Source of the DNA: Tubulanus polymorphus | Taxonomy: Eukaryota; Nemertea; Palaeonemertea; Tubulaniformes; Tubulanidae | Assembly: GCF_964204645.1 (NCBI RefSeq) | Contig: NC_134025.1 | Location: forward strand, 14,763,001-14,827,000 | Direction of reading: 5' to 3' | DNA length: 64,000 nucleotides | Part shown: positions 30,300-42,429 of the stretch, one piece after another | Numbering within the stretch: the stretch's first letter is position 1 | Layout: every line of letters begins with the position of its first letter | Notes under the pieces: model-generated | What the model saw: the letters and a program-made list of their open reading frames with translations, nothing else | Told to the model about the DNA's origin: nothing | The model's database searches: none | Made by a program: the position numbers and the translations under genes

Positions 30300-32080
30300 G
30301 TTATAGCATTTGATCTGAAGCTTCCTCCATTGTTTACGTTGATTTAAGGAAGTCGCAGACATGATCTTCGTATTTATAAAATTCTTGTAAAATTACCTCA
30401 TTATGTGCAGCAGACTCAAACAATAATTTACTTTATTTCCTGAATTTGAAAGGATTTGGATCAATCAATAAATATTGGGGGATTCGGCGCATATTCTTAC
30501 ATGGCTTAAATAATTACAATGAAAAAGATAATGATATTCATCACCGACGCAATTGTTACATAGGGTACAAATACGTTCATCTCTATTTCTGTCCTATCCA
30601 GAGCTGCCAACCCCTGTAAATTGTTTTGAGGGACAGAGATCCTCATTTTTCGGGACAGCCATCAATTTTCAGGGACATCCAAAAATTTTAGCATTTCAGC
30701 TTTTTAACTTAAAATCTAGCTTTTATCTTATGCCCAGGTGAAGAGAGCTGCATCATGAATGAATGTTCCTTAAAATTCACGGACAGGAAACCTAACTCAA
30801 ATGTGTGGGAAAGTTAAGAACTGACTGCTAGCTCCACAGTGTTCACTTGCCATATTAAATCATTCCTGGGTACCGTCTGCTAGCGCCACAGTGTTCACTT
30901 GCCATATTATATCATGTCAGAGTACTGACTGCTAGCGCCACAGTAAACACTCGCCTTGTTATATTCACTCGCAACATATATCGGTTACATATACTGCTAG
31001 CGAAAAAGAGCAAACTTTCCATTGAAAACATTGAAATTAATAAAAACCATCACAATTTCTGTGACATAAGCTAATTGTTTGATAATCCGTGACATTTCAA
31101 TGCTTCCCGGGACAGCGGGACAGACGATAAAATTCTGTGACTGTCCCGCGAAATGCGGGAAGGTGGGCAGCTCTGCCTATCCCATCTCCCAGTTTCTATC
31201 GGAAACTTGTGGTTGCATGTTCTGAATTTCGTCAGGGTTACAATAAGGTTGTCTGGTATATTAGATTTAGAGTATCCTTCTAGTACGAAATCCGGCTTGA
31301 ATGAACCATAATACGAGCCTTTTGAAGAAAGTCACCCTGATATAAGTCACATATTTCATAATCATATAAATATATCTACAATTTCATAAGGAACGGTTCA
31401 TAATATTTCATATCTCTTAGTACATGGAAATGCTTAACAATAATACTAATATTAATATTGTAAATAACTTCTGAATATTTTATTAATATGTGCTTTAATT
31501 GTAATCAACATTTGACATTACTCAATATGTTTTCATAGTAATTAGCTCTAGTCATGTTTTCGATATTTTGCAACCATTTACAATTGATTAGGCCATAGAG
31601 AGCTTGATAGATTGCCCCCGATATATTTCCTTCACGGGTTGTAATAAGAGTTGCCCAATAAACAATAATTCGAGATTTGACCATTAAAGAAAGTGGTAGT
31701 CTTCCTGAAGTCTTCCGGAGTGCTTTTTCTTAGGCGTAAAACACGACGTAAAAATTCAGTATACGCTCAATAATGTCTAGATTGGAGAATCCTCAGATCT
31801 TGCAACTGCATAGCAAGATTGGCACTACTGTTTCATCGAATAATTTAAACTCAAAATAAAAACAAAATAAACACGCCTGGCCTTATAGGCCTTTCCAAAC
31901 AATACTACGCTGTAGGGTGTCCAAAGTTATGTACGCATACTGATTTCAGGTTAAAACCATAGCTGTGTAGTACGAGTACCCCGTACCAGGGAGTGTTGAA
32001 TTGTATGGTAAATAATGGGAGGGTATACAGAACTGACCGCTGATCAAGTTTTTTCCATTGCATATCATTGACAAACGATA
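30300..32080 (-). pseudogene. Non-LTR retrotransposon ORF2 C-terminal region
   Basis: The minus strand reads 'LPLSLMVKSRIIVYWATLI', 'AIYQALYGLINCKWLQNI', then, nearer the 3' end, 'GSYYGSFKPDFVLEGYSK', 'LTKFRTCNHKFPIETGRW'. After a MITE insertion come 'RNRDERICTLCNNC' and 'GDEYHYLFHCNYL'. The last block is the C-x2-C...H...C zinc motif near the end of many marine non-LTR ORF2 proteins. Several stops are present, and the frame ends near 30,390. The junction across the MITE is clean. Confidence 0.7.
30599..31175. mobile_element. hAT-type MITE
   Basis: The ends 'cagagctgccaacc' and the reverse complement 'cagagctgcccacc' fit the hAT consensus, and the flanks share CCTATCC, close to the 8-bp duplication expected. 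It splits the non-LTR zinc motif region between 'ETGRW' and 'RNRDERIC'. Internal 'gggacag' motifs are repeated in inverted form. No ORF is present. Confidence 0.75.
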
Positions 32081-33608
32081 AAATTTTCTATACGCAAATT
32101 TGCTACTTACAAAAACGGCTTCTCAAGCATTTTTCAGACAATGATTTGATAAAGCTACCATGGGATCAGCCACTTATACAATGCTTATGTCCAGCCTTCT
32201 GTTTTATCTTTGGAACGTAGATGTATTTCACATCCATGCCTATGGAAATCTACTGTCTGTTAAACATAATTGAACTTTTTCAATCTTCCGATCCTCAAAT
32301 TATTGATATTTTCAACTGGAGGAAGGATAAAAAATTTTAAAAGCTAAGAATATTCAATTTTTTTATATTCATTTCCAAAAAATAACGTCGGTGGATCCGT
32401 AACACATCAAAACAAAAAAGGACTGGACTAATTTTGACTAACCTTTAACATGTTTGAGGAAATATCGGATATTCTGCAGCCAATTCAGAGAATCTATGGC
32501 GGGAAAGGGCAGAAATAGCGACAACTGCCTAGATATTGCTATTATACTGCATTCTTAAGTGGGTTAATCCGTGAAATGGATACTTAAGAATTGCTATTCA
32601 TGATTCATCATGATCTACAAACATTTTGAGACCAATTTGAGAGATATACTCAAATCGTGAATTAACACTTGCCTTGCCAGGGATGCGGGGGTCAATGAGT
32701 ACATTTTTCGTTCTTAAGTGGGTAAATACAATATGAAACAGATACTTAAGAATGACTGATTTTGATTCAGGATGACCACAGGAATACATTGTCATTTGTT
32801 TCATGGATGTACTCAAACTGTGAATTAAAAATGCTAATTAGCATTAACTAGCTGTCATTTTTAAGCTGTCATCTTGTTATTTTGAAAGATGTACTCGAAT
32901 TGTGAATGAAGAGTCACATTTTGGGGTTTTTAGTGGCGCCTGGTTGCTGTGCAGTATAGCAGAACTTAAGAATTGCCATTTTGGGGTCTCCTATCATAGA
33001 TGTATACATTCCAGCCTTCAAACCTTTTGTATTCGAGGTGTGAAAGAAATGTTTTTGGGCTCCTGGACTACATACACATCGTAGTAGATACAAAATCAGT
33101 GTTGCAATGCAATACGCAACGATAAGTAAAACAGGGACTGAACGCTTTTACAGTTCAACGGATTACCAAACGCGCTGGACCAGTTGATTGAGATCATCCT
33201 CACTCCCACCCCCTCCCCCCTATACTTTTACATAATTTTTGGACTATTTGGAAAATGATATTTTTCAATACCAAAATCCGAAATTCATCTCTGATGAATG
33301 CACGCTTTCGACAAAGCAAGTGCTAGCGATCCCTAGGCTATTACCTAGGAATTTCAATGGAAAGTGTCGTATGAGAAACTATCTTGGTTTAGTACAATGA
33401 AGTGTAGAATGAAGAGCCATTCACTTACATATACTTGTATATCACTTTTATACATATATAATGGTGCATTAGTTTTTAAACCATCAAATAGATAGAAGAT
33501 GATACAGATAATTTAGAGAAAAACATTCTTTGAATTTAAGTTGACCAGAGTTGAACAGAAATTAACATGGAAGCAGTTTAAAAAACGTAATATCAACCTG
33601 ATTTTTGT

Positions 33609-34440
33609 CTATAGTAATTGCATAAACTTTTCCGTTGGTTGTCCATACTCTTTAGTAGTACTAGAAATTTTTTTCTCTGTTTCAAGTTTTGAGATTTCCG
33701 GGCACAAGTCCTCGCGAATAACTATTTTCGAGCGTTTCAACAAAGCACGCTTTCGTATGATTGTATCCCCTAGATTTCTATTTATAAATCGCACTATGAT
33801 CCCATTTGATATTTTAGTTCTCTGACCATCTACTTGTGTGATACCGTCTGGACTCTTTGTGCCGCTTCTATATCCTGTGTAGAAAGATTCTCGAGGGCCA
33901 GCTTCGACTTAAGCATATGCGTCGAGAGTATTGGTTATTTTCTATTGCTGAACGGTTCACATCATTTAGATTCTCTTTGACTTTCGAAATTTCTACTGAG
34001 AGACTTTTATTTTCCTCTTTTGAATCGGTGAAAGTTTTTTCTTACGACATATTTTTACTTTCAAGGTCGAACAGACACCCTTCGGTTCTATAAACTAAAT
34101 TTTCAATAGTTTTATTATGCTTTTCGAAGCGAGTTTCGATAGAATCGATTATATCCTGTTTCAACGTTTTTGAAGTCTTTGTAGTCAGATAACCTGTCAA
34201 TTTTCTCACTCATTATTTGATGAGATGTGTTAGAGATTTTATAAGTTGTCTGGTGTGGATGAGTCGATTGTAGAACTACGTTTGCATAGCCTTTTCGTCA
34301 GGCGTTTAGGCTGAGGGACAGTCGAGGGCGCGTGCATTAGTACAGATGTAGATGCCTCCGCATCCATGAAGACCTCACTATCAATAATTGTTGACAGACT
34401 AGTTTGAGGCAAATCGCAATTATCTTTGTTTATCACAATT
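33609..34440 (-). pseudogene. Non-LTR ORF1-like remnant (coiled coil plus RNA-binding type)
   Basis: The minus strand, from high to low coordinates, shows a serine- and threonine-rich N terminus ('VPQPKRLTKRLCKRSS'). A helical segment ends 'IENNQYSRRICL', and an RNA-binding-type end reads 'VRFINRNLGDTIIRKRALLK' and 'IVIREDLCPEISKL'. This order matches L1/CR1-type ORF1 proteins. Frames shift several times. No matching ORF2 lies directly downstream, so it is an orphan piece. Confidence 0.5.
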
Positions 34441-35430
34441 CACAACTTGACGGTAGTGTCAATAATGTCAGCTATCCTTGAGCAGTTAAATCCAAGTGAC
34501 AGTCTATGTACTGAATAGAAGTTTACACTCAATTTTTATGAAGACTGTGATTTAAACCATTTTGATAATAAATCATGACCATTTTTCAGCTCAGTAAGAG
34601 GTTATCATTTGTTGAAACAGTCATAGTATTATCCATAATCAAAGCACAAACATATCGAATTAATTTCCAGTTTTGCAGGAGCTACACTATGACTAGCCTC
34701 GGTGGCCATTTTCTAAAAATCCCAAAATACTCAATTTAATGCGTTGATTTGTGAGATTAGGACGTTTAGAAAAGAAATGTATCTTTGATGAATGGAGGGA
34801 AAAATTGTTATTTTGTGGAATTCTAATTGGCTGTCAAAGATTAGTAGATCAGCACAGCCGAAAACGTTACGTTATCAAAATAAAATATTACCTAATTTTA
34901 TTAATATCCATGCAAACCTGTTGAAATTGTTTTTTACATTAGAAACAACTATATAGCACATATTCATGAGACAATTTTTTATTTGCTGACACTGAAAAAA
35001 AGAATTCCTCCATCAAAAATTTTGACTTCATTGGTACCCATTATTGTGAAATCTGCCTTACCGCATCAAGTATTGATGTAAATAGAATATCAATTTTCCT
35101 GCGTGGACATATGTGTCTAAACCAAGGTTAAGCAGAAGGTCAAGCAGCAGGATTTTTCAATGAAATTGACAGAAGCATCAACGAAGAGTGGGTCTCAAGA
35201 AATCATTTGAAACTTACTGTATCTTTCCAGATATTTCCTTGTTATCAAGTATGACGTCAAATACATTGATGCAGAGATGATTAAAATGAGCTGTGTCTAA
35301 AAGTAACAAAGATACAAAGATTGAAAGTACTCTTAATGATGAATGACTTAGATGAAAAATGAAAGCTTAACTACTCCAGGTGGAGACTTGACACGTAGTT
35401 TCCCAGCCAGTAAGCAGCCATCAGATTTAT
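34441..35430. other. Non-coding; nothing recognised
   Basis: A short minus-strand frame from 34,710 ('MATEASHSVAPAKLEI') has a good start context but soon stops. No repeats were noticed. Confidence 0.3.
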
Positions 35431-35515
35431 TCATTATTATTATCAATACTATTACCATCATAATTATTGTTATTTTTAACATTATTAATATTGTTATTAT
35501 TATTACTATAGTTAA
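35431..35515. repeat. ATT/TTA-rich microsatellite
   Basis: Degenerate trinucleotide 'attattattatcaatactatt' type repeats lie just upstream of the GIY-YIG frame. Confidence 0.7.
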
Positions 35516-35519
35516 AGGA

Positions 35520-36000
35520 ATGGCAAGGGGGTTATTATTGTTTGGCTGTGATAAAATGTACTTTGGAGAAACTGGTCGTGATTTAAAAACTCGAATTTCA
35601 GAACACAAAAAGGATATCATAAATCAAAAACCAGCTAGTGGCATAGCCAATCACGTTTGGAACACTGGTCATCGTTTTAATTTTGATACAGCCGAAATTA
35701 TTTATACTTCCAGGAATTACACTAAACGCCACATAGTTGAGTCTGCACTAATTACTCGTCACTCAGATATTAGTACCAATTTAAATAATGGCTTTTCTCC
35801 TCACAATTCCCTTCTTTCCATTAATTACTTACTCACTCACCAATTTACTCAATTCACTTGTTCTCCTCTGTATACATACCCCTGCTTTTAGTCAATATCT
35901 CACACCTGACGATGATCTCTAGTGTGGGATCGAAAACGTCGTGTTCTTATATTTTAGAGTGATTCAATAAATAAATTCTCGATTTTAGATTTCTTTTAAT
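35520..36000 (+). pseudogene. Penelope-like element GIY-YIG endonuclease fragment
   Basis: The frame has 'CDKMYFGETGRDLKTRISEH', then 'SGIANHVWNTGHRFNFDTAE', 'SRNYTKRHIVESALI' and 'NGFSPHNSLLSINYLL', ending at 35,891. The Y-x-GET...R...H...E pattern is the GIY-YIG nuclease attached to the reverse transcriptase in many Penelope-like retroelements. The reverse transcriptase itself is missing. The tail 'gatctctagtgtgggatcga' with 'aacgtcgtgttc' and 'aataaata' resembles the 3' end of such elements. An open microsatellite upstream keeps the frame but is not protein. Confidence 0.75.
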
Positions 36001-36084
36001 TTGTAAATAGTGGATTTTTATCTTATCATCTGTTCACCACGTTTGAGTGTGGTTATCGTACAGGGTTATTATTACTTCGGATAT

Positions 36085-36180
36085 ATATATATAATAATAA
36101 TAATAATAATCAGTTTTTCTATAGCGCCTTTCCATAAAAAGTTCAAAGCGCTTTTGAGAAAATTAAATTCAGGCTAACCC
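36085..36180. repeat. (ATA)n microsatellite plus 'atagcgcctttcc' tail
   Basis: An 'ataataataataataataat' run is followed by 'ttctatagcgcctttccat' and 'gttcaaagcgctttt', a motif pair often seen next to trinucleotide runs in animal genomes. Likely the 3' tail of a dispersed repeat. Confidence 0.5.
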
Positions 36181-37003
36181 TTTCATATGCTGTTTATATT
36201 CTAAATAGAAAGTGGATATTTTGCCAATAAGGCATTATTCATTTAAAGGCTTTTGCCATGAACTTTTGAAATCTTGTTTTACTTATTTTAACATGTTTCC
36301 TAACAGACACTGAACTCACTGATGCGAACAGCGCAGAATGCAAAATGTATCTAATATTGGCCGTTCTGAGTTCTTCTCGCCCTCGGTCAGTATAATTTAA
36401 CTTTGTCGAGGCTGCCATATTGTAGCATTCTCATTCACTGACTTGCCATAATCATAGGAGCATATCAAACAAGCAGATGGCGCCGCCTTGCAGAACCAAT
36501 TGAAGCTTTCATTATCTCAATCGATGATGGGCTTGCGATATTTTAAACGTAGATTTTTTAATTGAAATACGAATGAGAAAAGAAAATATGAAGTTTGTTT
36601 ATGTAAATCATAAAAATGACATGTAAAATCGTAAAATCAGGACATAGGTATTCTAAAATACTATTATTCAAGCACAATTCAGAACGACGTATTATTCTAT
36701 ACCAATGCGTAATTACACCAAAATTGGGACACTTCGCAGCACTGGTAGAGAACAGTCTAATGATTAGCACTCCTGCGCATGTGGAGGCCATTTCGCTTAT
36801 ACTATAATGTCAATCAAAACAATCACCGGGAATAAAAACTAGGGGTCCAGGGACACCATGCCCACTTGGGAAGTGGTTTCAAATGCTCAACAATCTAACA
36901 ATTTCAATATACAACGCCCCTGGCCCATATACAAAATCCAATGACCTTGAAACCCACCACAATCATAGAACATTTCAGTAGCTACGATTATGTAATTGAT
37001 TGT

Positions 37004-40000
37004 CATGGTTCCCACACTACCTTTGTAATAAAATTCCCAACTTTTTCCCAAATATTTCCCAAATCAATTCTCATTATTCCCAAATGCAAACATCAGCAGA
37101 TCCTAGGCGGAATACTTATCATTTTGCATTTGGAGTTATGCAGAGAGAGCTAGATCCTCAGTGTGCTATTCGCAAACAGGATTTCCTTCATGACTTGGGC
37201 AAGTCCTTTTTGTTACCTCCGTTGGAGGAAATAGTTAGTATAGAGGTAGGTCGGACAATATTTTGAAGAAACTTCCAAGGCAATGAAGGCGGAATTCTTA
37301 TCAATCATATACTTGACTGAGAGTAGATTTATAATTATCATTTTATTACACAAAATACAAAAACAAACCAAAATGAATTAATTTTTTCTCATTCTAGCTC
37401 ATGTATAGGTTATGCTGCACAGTACTTGAAGCCAGCCAATCGGAGAACATCAGGAATTACTTGCCTAGTTTAAAGCTGTTTAAGCTCCTTACTTTTACAT
37501 TCAAGATCAAGTTTAGCATTCTCGAATTCAACTGTCTTCTCCTTTACTTTCTGCCTAAGTGCATTTCCCTTGGAAAGATGGGTCATAGACTGTAACTGTT
37601 CAGCTTGTTTTAGCGCCTTGTCAGCATCTTCATTCAAAGCACTGACAACAGTTTCAATTTTCCTGACCTTTTTGCGCATACAATCAACTTCACTTTGCAA
37701 CATTTTACGTTTCTGTAACTTCTCTTCGTCTTTCTCTTTTTTCCTATTCGATTCAAGATAGCTTCGATACTGTTGTGACCCAGAGACAGCAGCTTTAATC
37801 ATCATATTTGTTACAGTTATTTTCTCAATACCTCCAACTGATGCAATATAATCCTTTATAACTCTAAGGGCCACTAAGTTGTGCTCAGACAACTTAGTGG
37901 TTTGTATCTACAACCTCTTTGTTTATGGAAAAGCCCCTTTCCACAGCTGCTTGACCGTGGGACAAAAGTAATAGCACTCTTATAACTGGCCACAGTTTCT
38001 TAAACTCCCTATGCCCATCATCATACAGCACCTGATAGTAGAGCTCATCAAGACGATCAGTTTCCTGACTGAATTTAACAACCAGGTCAAGACGTTTTGC
38101 CTTTTCCAGAAACAACCTGAATTCATCTGTAATATCATCACACTGGCGAGGATCAACTAGTTTAACAGAATGCAGCTCTTGCAGCACTTTCTTAAATTTT
38201 TCAAAACATGCTGCTCTGTCCTTTACCATTTTTTCTGGCTGTAAACAACTGAGGTAGCGCACTAAACTGTACTTCAGTGGGCATTTAACCATCAACTTCT
38301 CAAGGAAAGCAGAGCACATAGCCCGGCACTTATGCTTAAAATCTGCTACACGCAACTCACTCACTTTATTTGGCAAATTCAACAACTGCTCTTGTGCCAA
38401 ACACCCAATGTCAACATTTTTAACATCCTTCAAGTTTTCCTTAACCTTTAGGGACATAACCTTCCCAACAGTATTGGCACTATCAAGAGCAGGCTTGTTT
38501 ACAATTCGTTGCATTACATTCCTAATCAAATTATTAAGGTCATGACACATATATGGTACCATGGGTTTTTCGGTTTGATACAATGTTAAAAATCTTTCGA
38601 TTGGTTTAAGAAAAGACACAATGATTTCAAATTTGGCTATTGAAAATGGGTCGAGAATCATATCCTTAACAGTTTTAAAGGATTCTGTTGCAGGGTCTTT
38701 TATTTTATTCCCGTTGACAGCATCAACAAACTTTTCCAAATGAGGAAAAATTTTGATAGCACGTTCACATGCTCTGCCATTTTCTATCCACCGATGCCCA
38801 CGGTAATTGACAGCATAAGATAATTTCTCTCCAATGAGTTTCTCAAAATCTTCTCTGCGTGCAGGTGTCTCAAAGAAGAGTGTATACATAGCTTTCAGAC
38901 GTTTTTTAATGTCCCACCCAGTCTCTTCAAATGCATACTTAACTGCGTTATGGAGGATATGTAATCCACATGAACCAATATTAATAAGTTTATGATTACA
39001 GATTTCCTCTACTCCATCTTCCAACTTAGCAAAAGCTGACCAGTTTACATTGGGCCCATCCATCGACAATTGTTTCAAGTTACCATAACCAAGCTGACTT
39101 TCAACATGTTTTTCAAATGCAGTCAGTAGGTCACTCGCAGTGGCATGCCCCATGAACTCAGAGCTTAAATACCGTGTTCTGATCTGATTATCATGCCAGT
39201 CTCACATGCAAGTCCAATTGTTTAAGCTGAAGATCAGCATTGAACGCTTCATCAAACAACAGAACATAGCCGGTAGAACTTTTAATCCGGTCTGAAAGTA
39301 AGGAGACAAAGTGTGGGGCCAAACCAAAGCAAGTGACGTACATGCTTTTTGTCTCCGAACATTTATATGATTTCGCAATGTTTGAATCTGGAAACATGTT
39401 TCTATATATAAATCCTTTGTTTTTGTTGCCATGAAATGAGTCATTACAATCCACCATATCTAAACATCGCCAAATCTCAGCAGTCGATACATTAGATTTC
39501 TGTACTAGAACTGAAGGTGGAGACGAAGTGGTAATAATTGGCGCATGACTAACTGCTGTTGTGGTTTGCTTGGTGCAAAAACCAGTTATATTTTGACCGG
39601 TTTTGTTTTTATCTCTGTGAATTTTTAAATATTGTATATGTTTTTTTCCTTCTGAATGTGACTTTAGTGCCTGGCGACCCAACGATGCGATGCTAAACGT
39701 AGTCTTACAAAGTTTACATTTAGCAATACTTTGGTCATGTGAATCCTCTTCTAACCAGTCCTTGAAATCATCGGTTGTTATCCATGTCGGCTGAAACGTG
39801 CAAGGCATCGTCGCTGAAATTAGAAAAAAATATAAACCAATGTTGAGCAAATGTATGAGAATGCGAACCACTGGATACAGTCTGCTCTCTACCAAAATTG
39901 CAGAGAACCCATGTGATAGATACATGGGGAGCACCGTAACAAATCTAATTAAAACTAACCACATTACCTTGAAAAGGCAACATGATTAATTATAACTAGT

Positions 40001-41328
40001 TTGAAAGAGTTCACAGACTGATCCTAAAGGCCAACTGCTAGCTGTGCCCAAAAATGGGCCTAGGGCTAGTCTGACCGATGGCCACGTGGAACAGTGAAAA
40101 GATTTAGCCGCATGTTATCCATTTTGAAATTACTACCTAAAATATATAATCTAAGAAAATTCAACTATTTTGAAAACAACTAGGCCTACAACCATAATTT
40201 AATTGAGAAGAAAGGAAGCTGAGGCACAAATTTGCAAGAACTATTTCAATGGGTTTTCAAAAACGCGATTTACATAGTTAAGTTTCGATATCACTTGTGA
40301 AAATGAAATGATAATTATGGGCCACCGTACTTTGCCGTTAATTCAATATTTTACCGCCAAACCATCAACACGTGTTGTTTGTGTAAAGCACCTCCACTGA
40401 ATATCTAGGTAGAACAAATATATAATATCCCTTGAAATATTGGGTTTCAGCAATGCCTAGGTCTAACTAGCTGGTTTCAAATAAGCTGGGCCCTGCCTAA
40501 TTTCCGAGGCCACACAATACATGTATTATTTATAGTTACAGAGGGAACTAGTAGAAATATTTACAGGTGACATTTGTGGTGCAGTGTTACACTGATGATG
40601 TCGAAAAAATATTATCAGTAACAAAAAAACTGAAAATAAATCGTAGGCCAGAAACAAATTGTCCTATTGGAATAATCATACACATGTTAATACGGACCCA
40701 GCGTGTAAGCTTATATCAGTTATTGTGTGATGAAGACGTAGTATCACTTCACACACACAAAAAATCAATACTGTGCCATTCATTCATCATTACACCTGCT
40801 GTACAGGGATTGTTTTCACACAAGCACGACGGCGCTTCTTATCAACAAACACATTTTTGAAAATGCCTACCAGTGGAGACAAGTGCTTGATTGTAACCTC
40901 AATCTTTCATCATAATATTGCTACTAGAATGTAAATAAATTTGATCATCCATTTTGAATAAGAAGATTGTATTTACCTGTAACTTGACGCTGTTTTCCTT
41001 CGCCTGGATATCTCTTCAACTACTCTCGCCGACGAACAGACACGCTCGCAGAATTATGGGTAAAGACAATAACAGGCAGTGTAAACAAAAGCACGTGTAA
41101 CATCATGAGTTCACGCCGCAAAACATATACTCGTGAAAATACTAACCTGGCTGGAATCAGTCTCTGGGAATCGTAGAATTACTTTTCATTTTTAAAGGAT
41201 TGGCCATTTTTCCCAACTTTTTCCTGATTTCGTGGGATTTTTTAAATTCCCCAATTATTTCCCAACCGGGAAATCTAATTTTAAAATTCCCAAGTTTTTC
41301 CCGTTTTCCCGGTAGTGTGGGAACCATG
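37004..41328 (-). mobile_element. hAT-like DNA transposon inside the Helentron
   Basis: The ends are 'catggttcccacactacc' and its reverse complement, flanked by TGATTGT on both sides (36,997-37,003 and 41,329-41,335). This seven-base match fits an 8-bp hAT duplication with one ambiguous base. Further inwards, 'ttcccaa...tttttccc' motifs are repeated at both ends. It encodes one transposase on the minus strand, with an apparent intron before its start codon. Total 4.3 kb. Confidence 0.85.
37470..39808 (-). pseudogene. hAT-like transposase, two single-base frameshifts
   Basis: The start ATG at 39,808 follows directly after an acceptor 'tctaatttcag', so a 5' UTR intron is likely. N-terminal zinc finger: C31, C34, H51, H57 ('CKLCKTTFSIASLGRQALKS', 'HSEGKKH'). 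A frameshift near 39,195 separates 'LDLHVR' from 'WHDNQIRTRYLSSEFMGHA'. The RNase H-like core then has 'SMDGPNVN', 'GSCGLHILHNAV' and 'ETPARREDFEKL'; the end has 'QAAVERGFSINKEVV'. A second one-base shift near 37,900 leads to 'LSEHNLVALRVIKDYI' and a charged coiled-coil tail of about 140 residues ending in a stop. It is close to full length, so decay is recent. The superfamily is inferred from architecture. Confidence 0.8.
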
Positions 41329-42429
41329 TGATTGTGGTAACAAAATATGCCACGTTACCAATCTAATATGGAAATACTAAGTTGCTTTACTATTCTACGC
41401 CCCCTGGTGACCATATGCAAAACCCAATGACCTTGAAACTCTCCACAATCATAGAACATGTCATGAATTACAACTTTGCAATTGATCATGGTAACAAAAT
41501 ATGCCTAGGTACCAATCTAATAAGGAAATACTTAGTTATTCTACTATTCAATGCCCCTGGTGACCATATAAAATAACTAATGTCCTTAAAACTCACCACA
41601 TAGATGGTGTAATGAGCTACAACTTTGCAATCGATTGTGGTTACAAAATATACATAGGTACAAATATAATATAGAAATACTAAGTTATTGTATTATTCAA
41701 CGCCCCCTGGTGGCCATATACAAAAACCAATGACCTGAAAACTCACCAAAATCATAGAACATGTTATGGGCTACAACTTTGCAATTGATTGTAGTAATAC
41801 AATATGCTTAGGTATCAATATAATGTCGAAAAACTTTTTCCCACCTACGAATGAGTACTGATGACACCAAGATGGCCGCCAATTGCGTCATAATACGCTG
41901 ATCAAGAATACCTGTCTCAGGTAAAAAAAAATCCCTTTCCAAAGAATACCCATCACAAATTGCAATGAGAAATGGCAAACCAGTATGAAGCTACAGGACC
42001 CAGCATTTCGGCCAAAATTGACATTTTTGGGTTCTAAAAAGGTCATAGGACGGCCATCTTCAGCCCGATCGACCCAATTTTTCTTAAGCTGATGGGTCCT
42101 TTGGGGGTACAAATATATACGAACGATCAAAGTAATTGATCAAAGCGTCTTCAAAATTTCCCTCAAAAACTTCAAAAATGTATAAAAAGAGCTGATTTTG
42201 GCGAACAACAATGGCTACCAGTCGGCCATCTTGATTCTGGCAGGGCCAGTCTTTGGGCTGAAGATGTGTCTAGGATAGATACATGTGTAACTCAAATATC
42301 AAGACATTACATTGAAGCGTCTTCAAAACTTCCCAAAATAACTAGATTCCGTCTACGGACGGACGGACGCTACGACGGACAAAAAATGAACGCAATAGCC
42401 CACTGGGACTAAAGTCCCAAGTGGGCTAA

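Larger units (their letters stand above)
29549..33067. mobile_element. Foldback element with ~0.6-0.7-kb inverted arms
   Basis: Left arm 29,549-30,240 and right arm about 32,457-33,067 are reverse complements with moderate divergence and small indels. Shared landmarks are 'aggggctggaat'-like ends, 'gcgccactaaaaacccc', 'aattcacaattcgagtacat', 'cattcttaagtggg' and 'cccgccatagattctctga'. The 2.2-kb centre holds a non-LTR remnant and a hAT MITE. It could be a foldback-type transposon that received a retrotransposon, or an inverted duplication. No transposase was found. Confidence 0.7.
36839..42429 (+). mobile_element. Helentron/Helitron-like element, copy H3 (both ends present, hAT inside)
   Basis: The 5' end 'ctaggggtccagggacacc' matches H1. 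The 3' end is a hairpin 'gggactaaagtccc' followed by 'aagtgggctaa'. Subterminal 'gcccacttggga' near the 5' end is the reverse complement of 'tcccaagtgggc' at the 3' end, a feature of Helentrons. It sits between A and T of a sequence whose uninterrupted paralogue is at 11,400-11,440, so both borders are proven to within a base or so. It carries about four ~155-bp units, one of them split by a hAT transposon. No Rep/helicase is encoded. Without the hAT it would be about 1.27 kb. Confidence 0.85.

Noticed and set aside
35352-35519. N-terminal extension of the GIY-YIG frame
   Set aside because: It translates a trinucleotide microsatellite into isoleucine- and threonine-rich sequence, not protein-like.
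40567-40860. 97-codon plus-strand frame in the hAT element
   Set aside because: No motif, opposite strand to the transposase and no splice signals; treated as chance.
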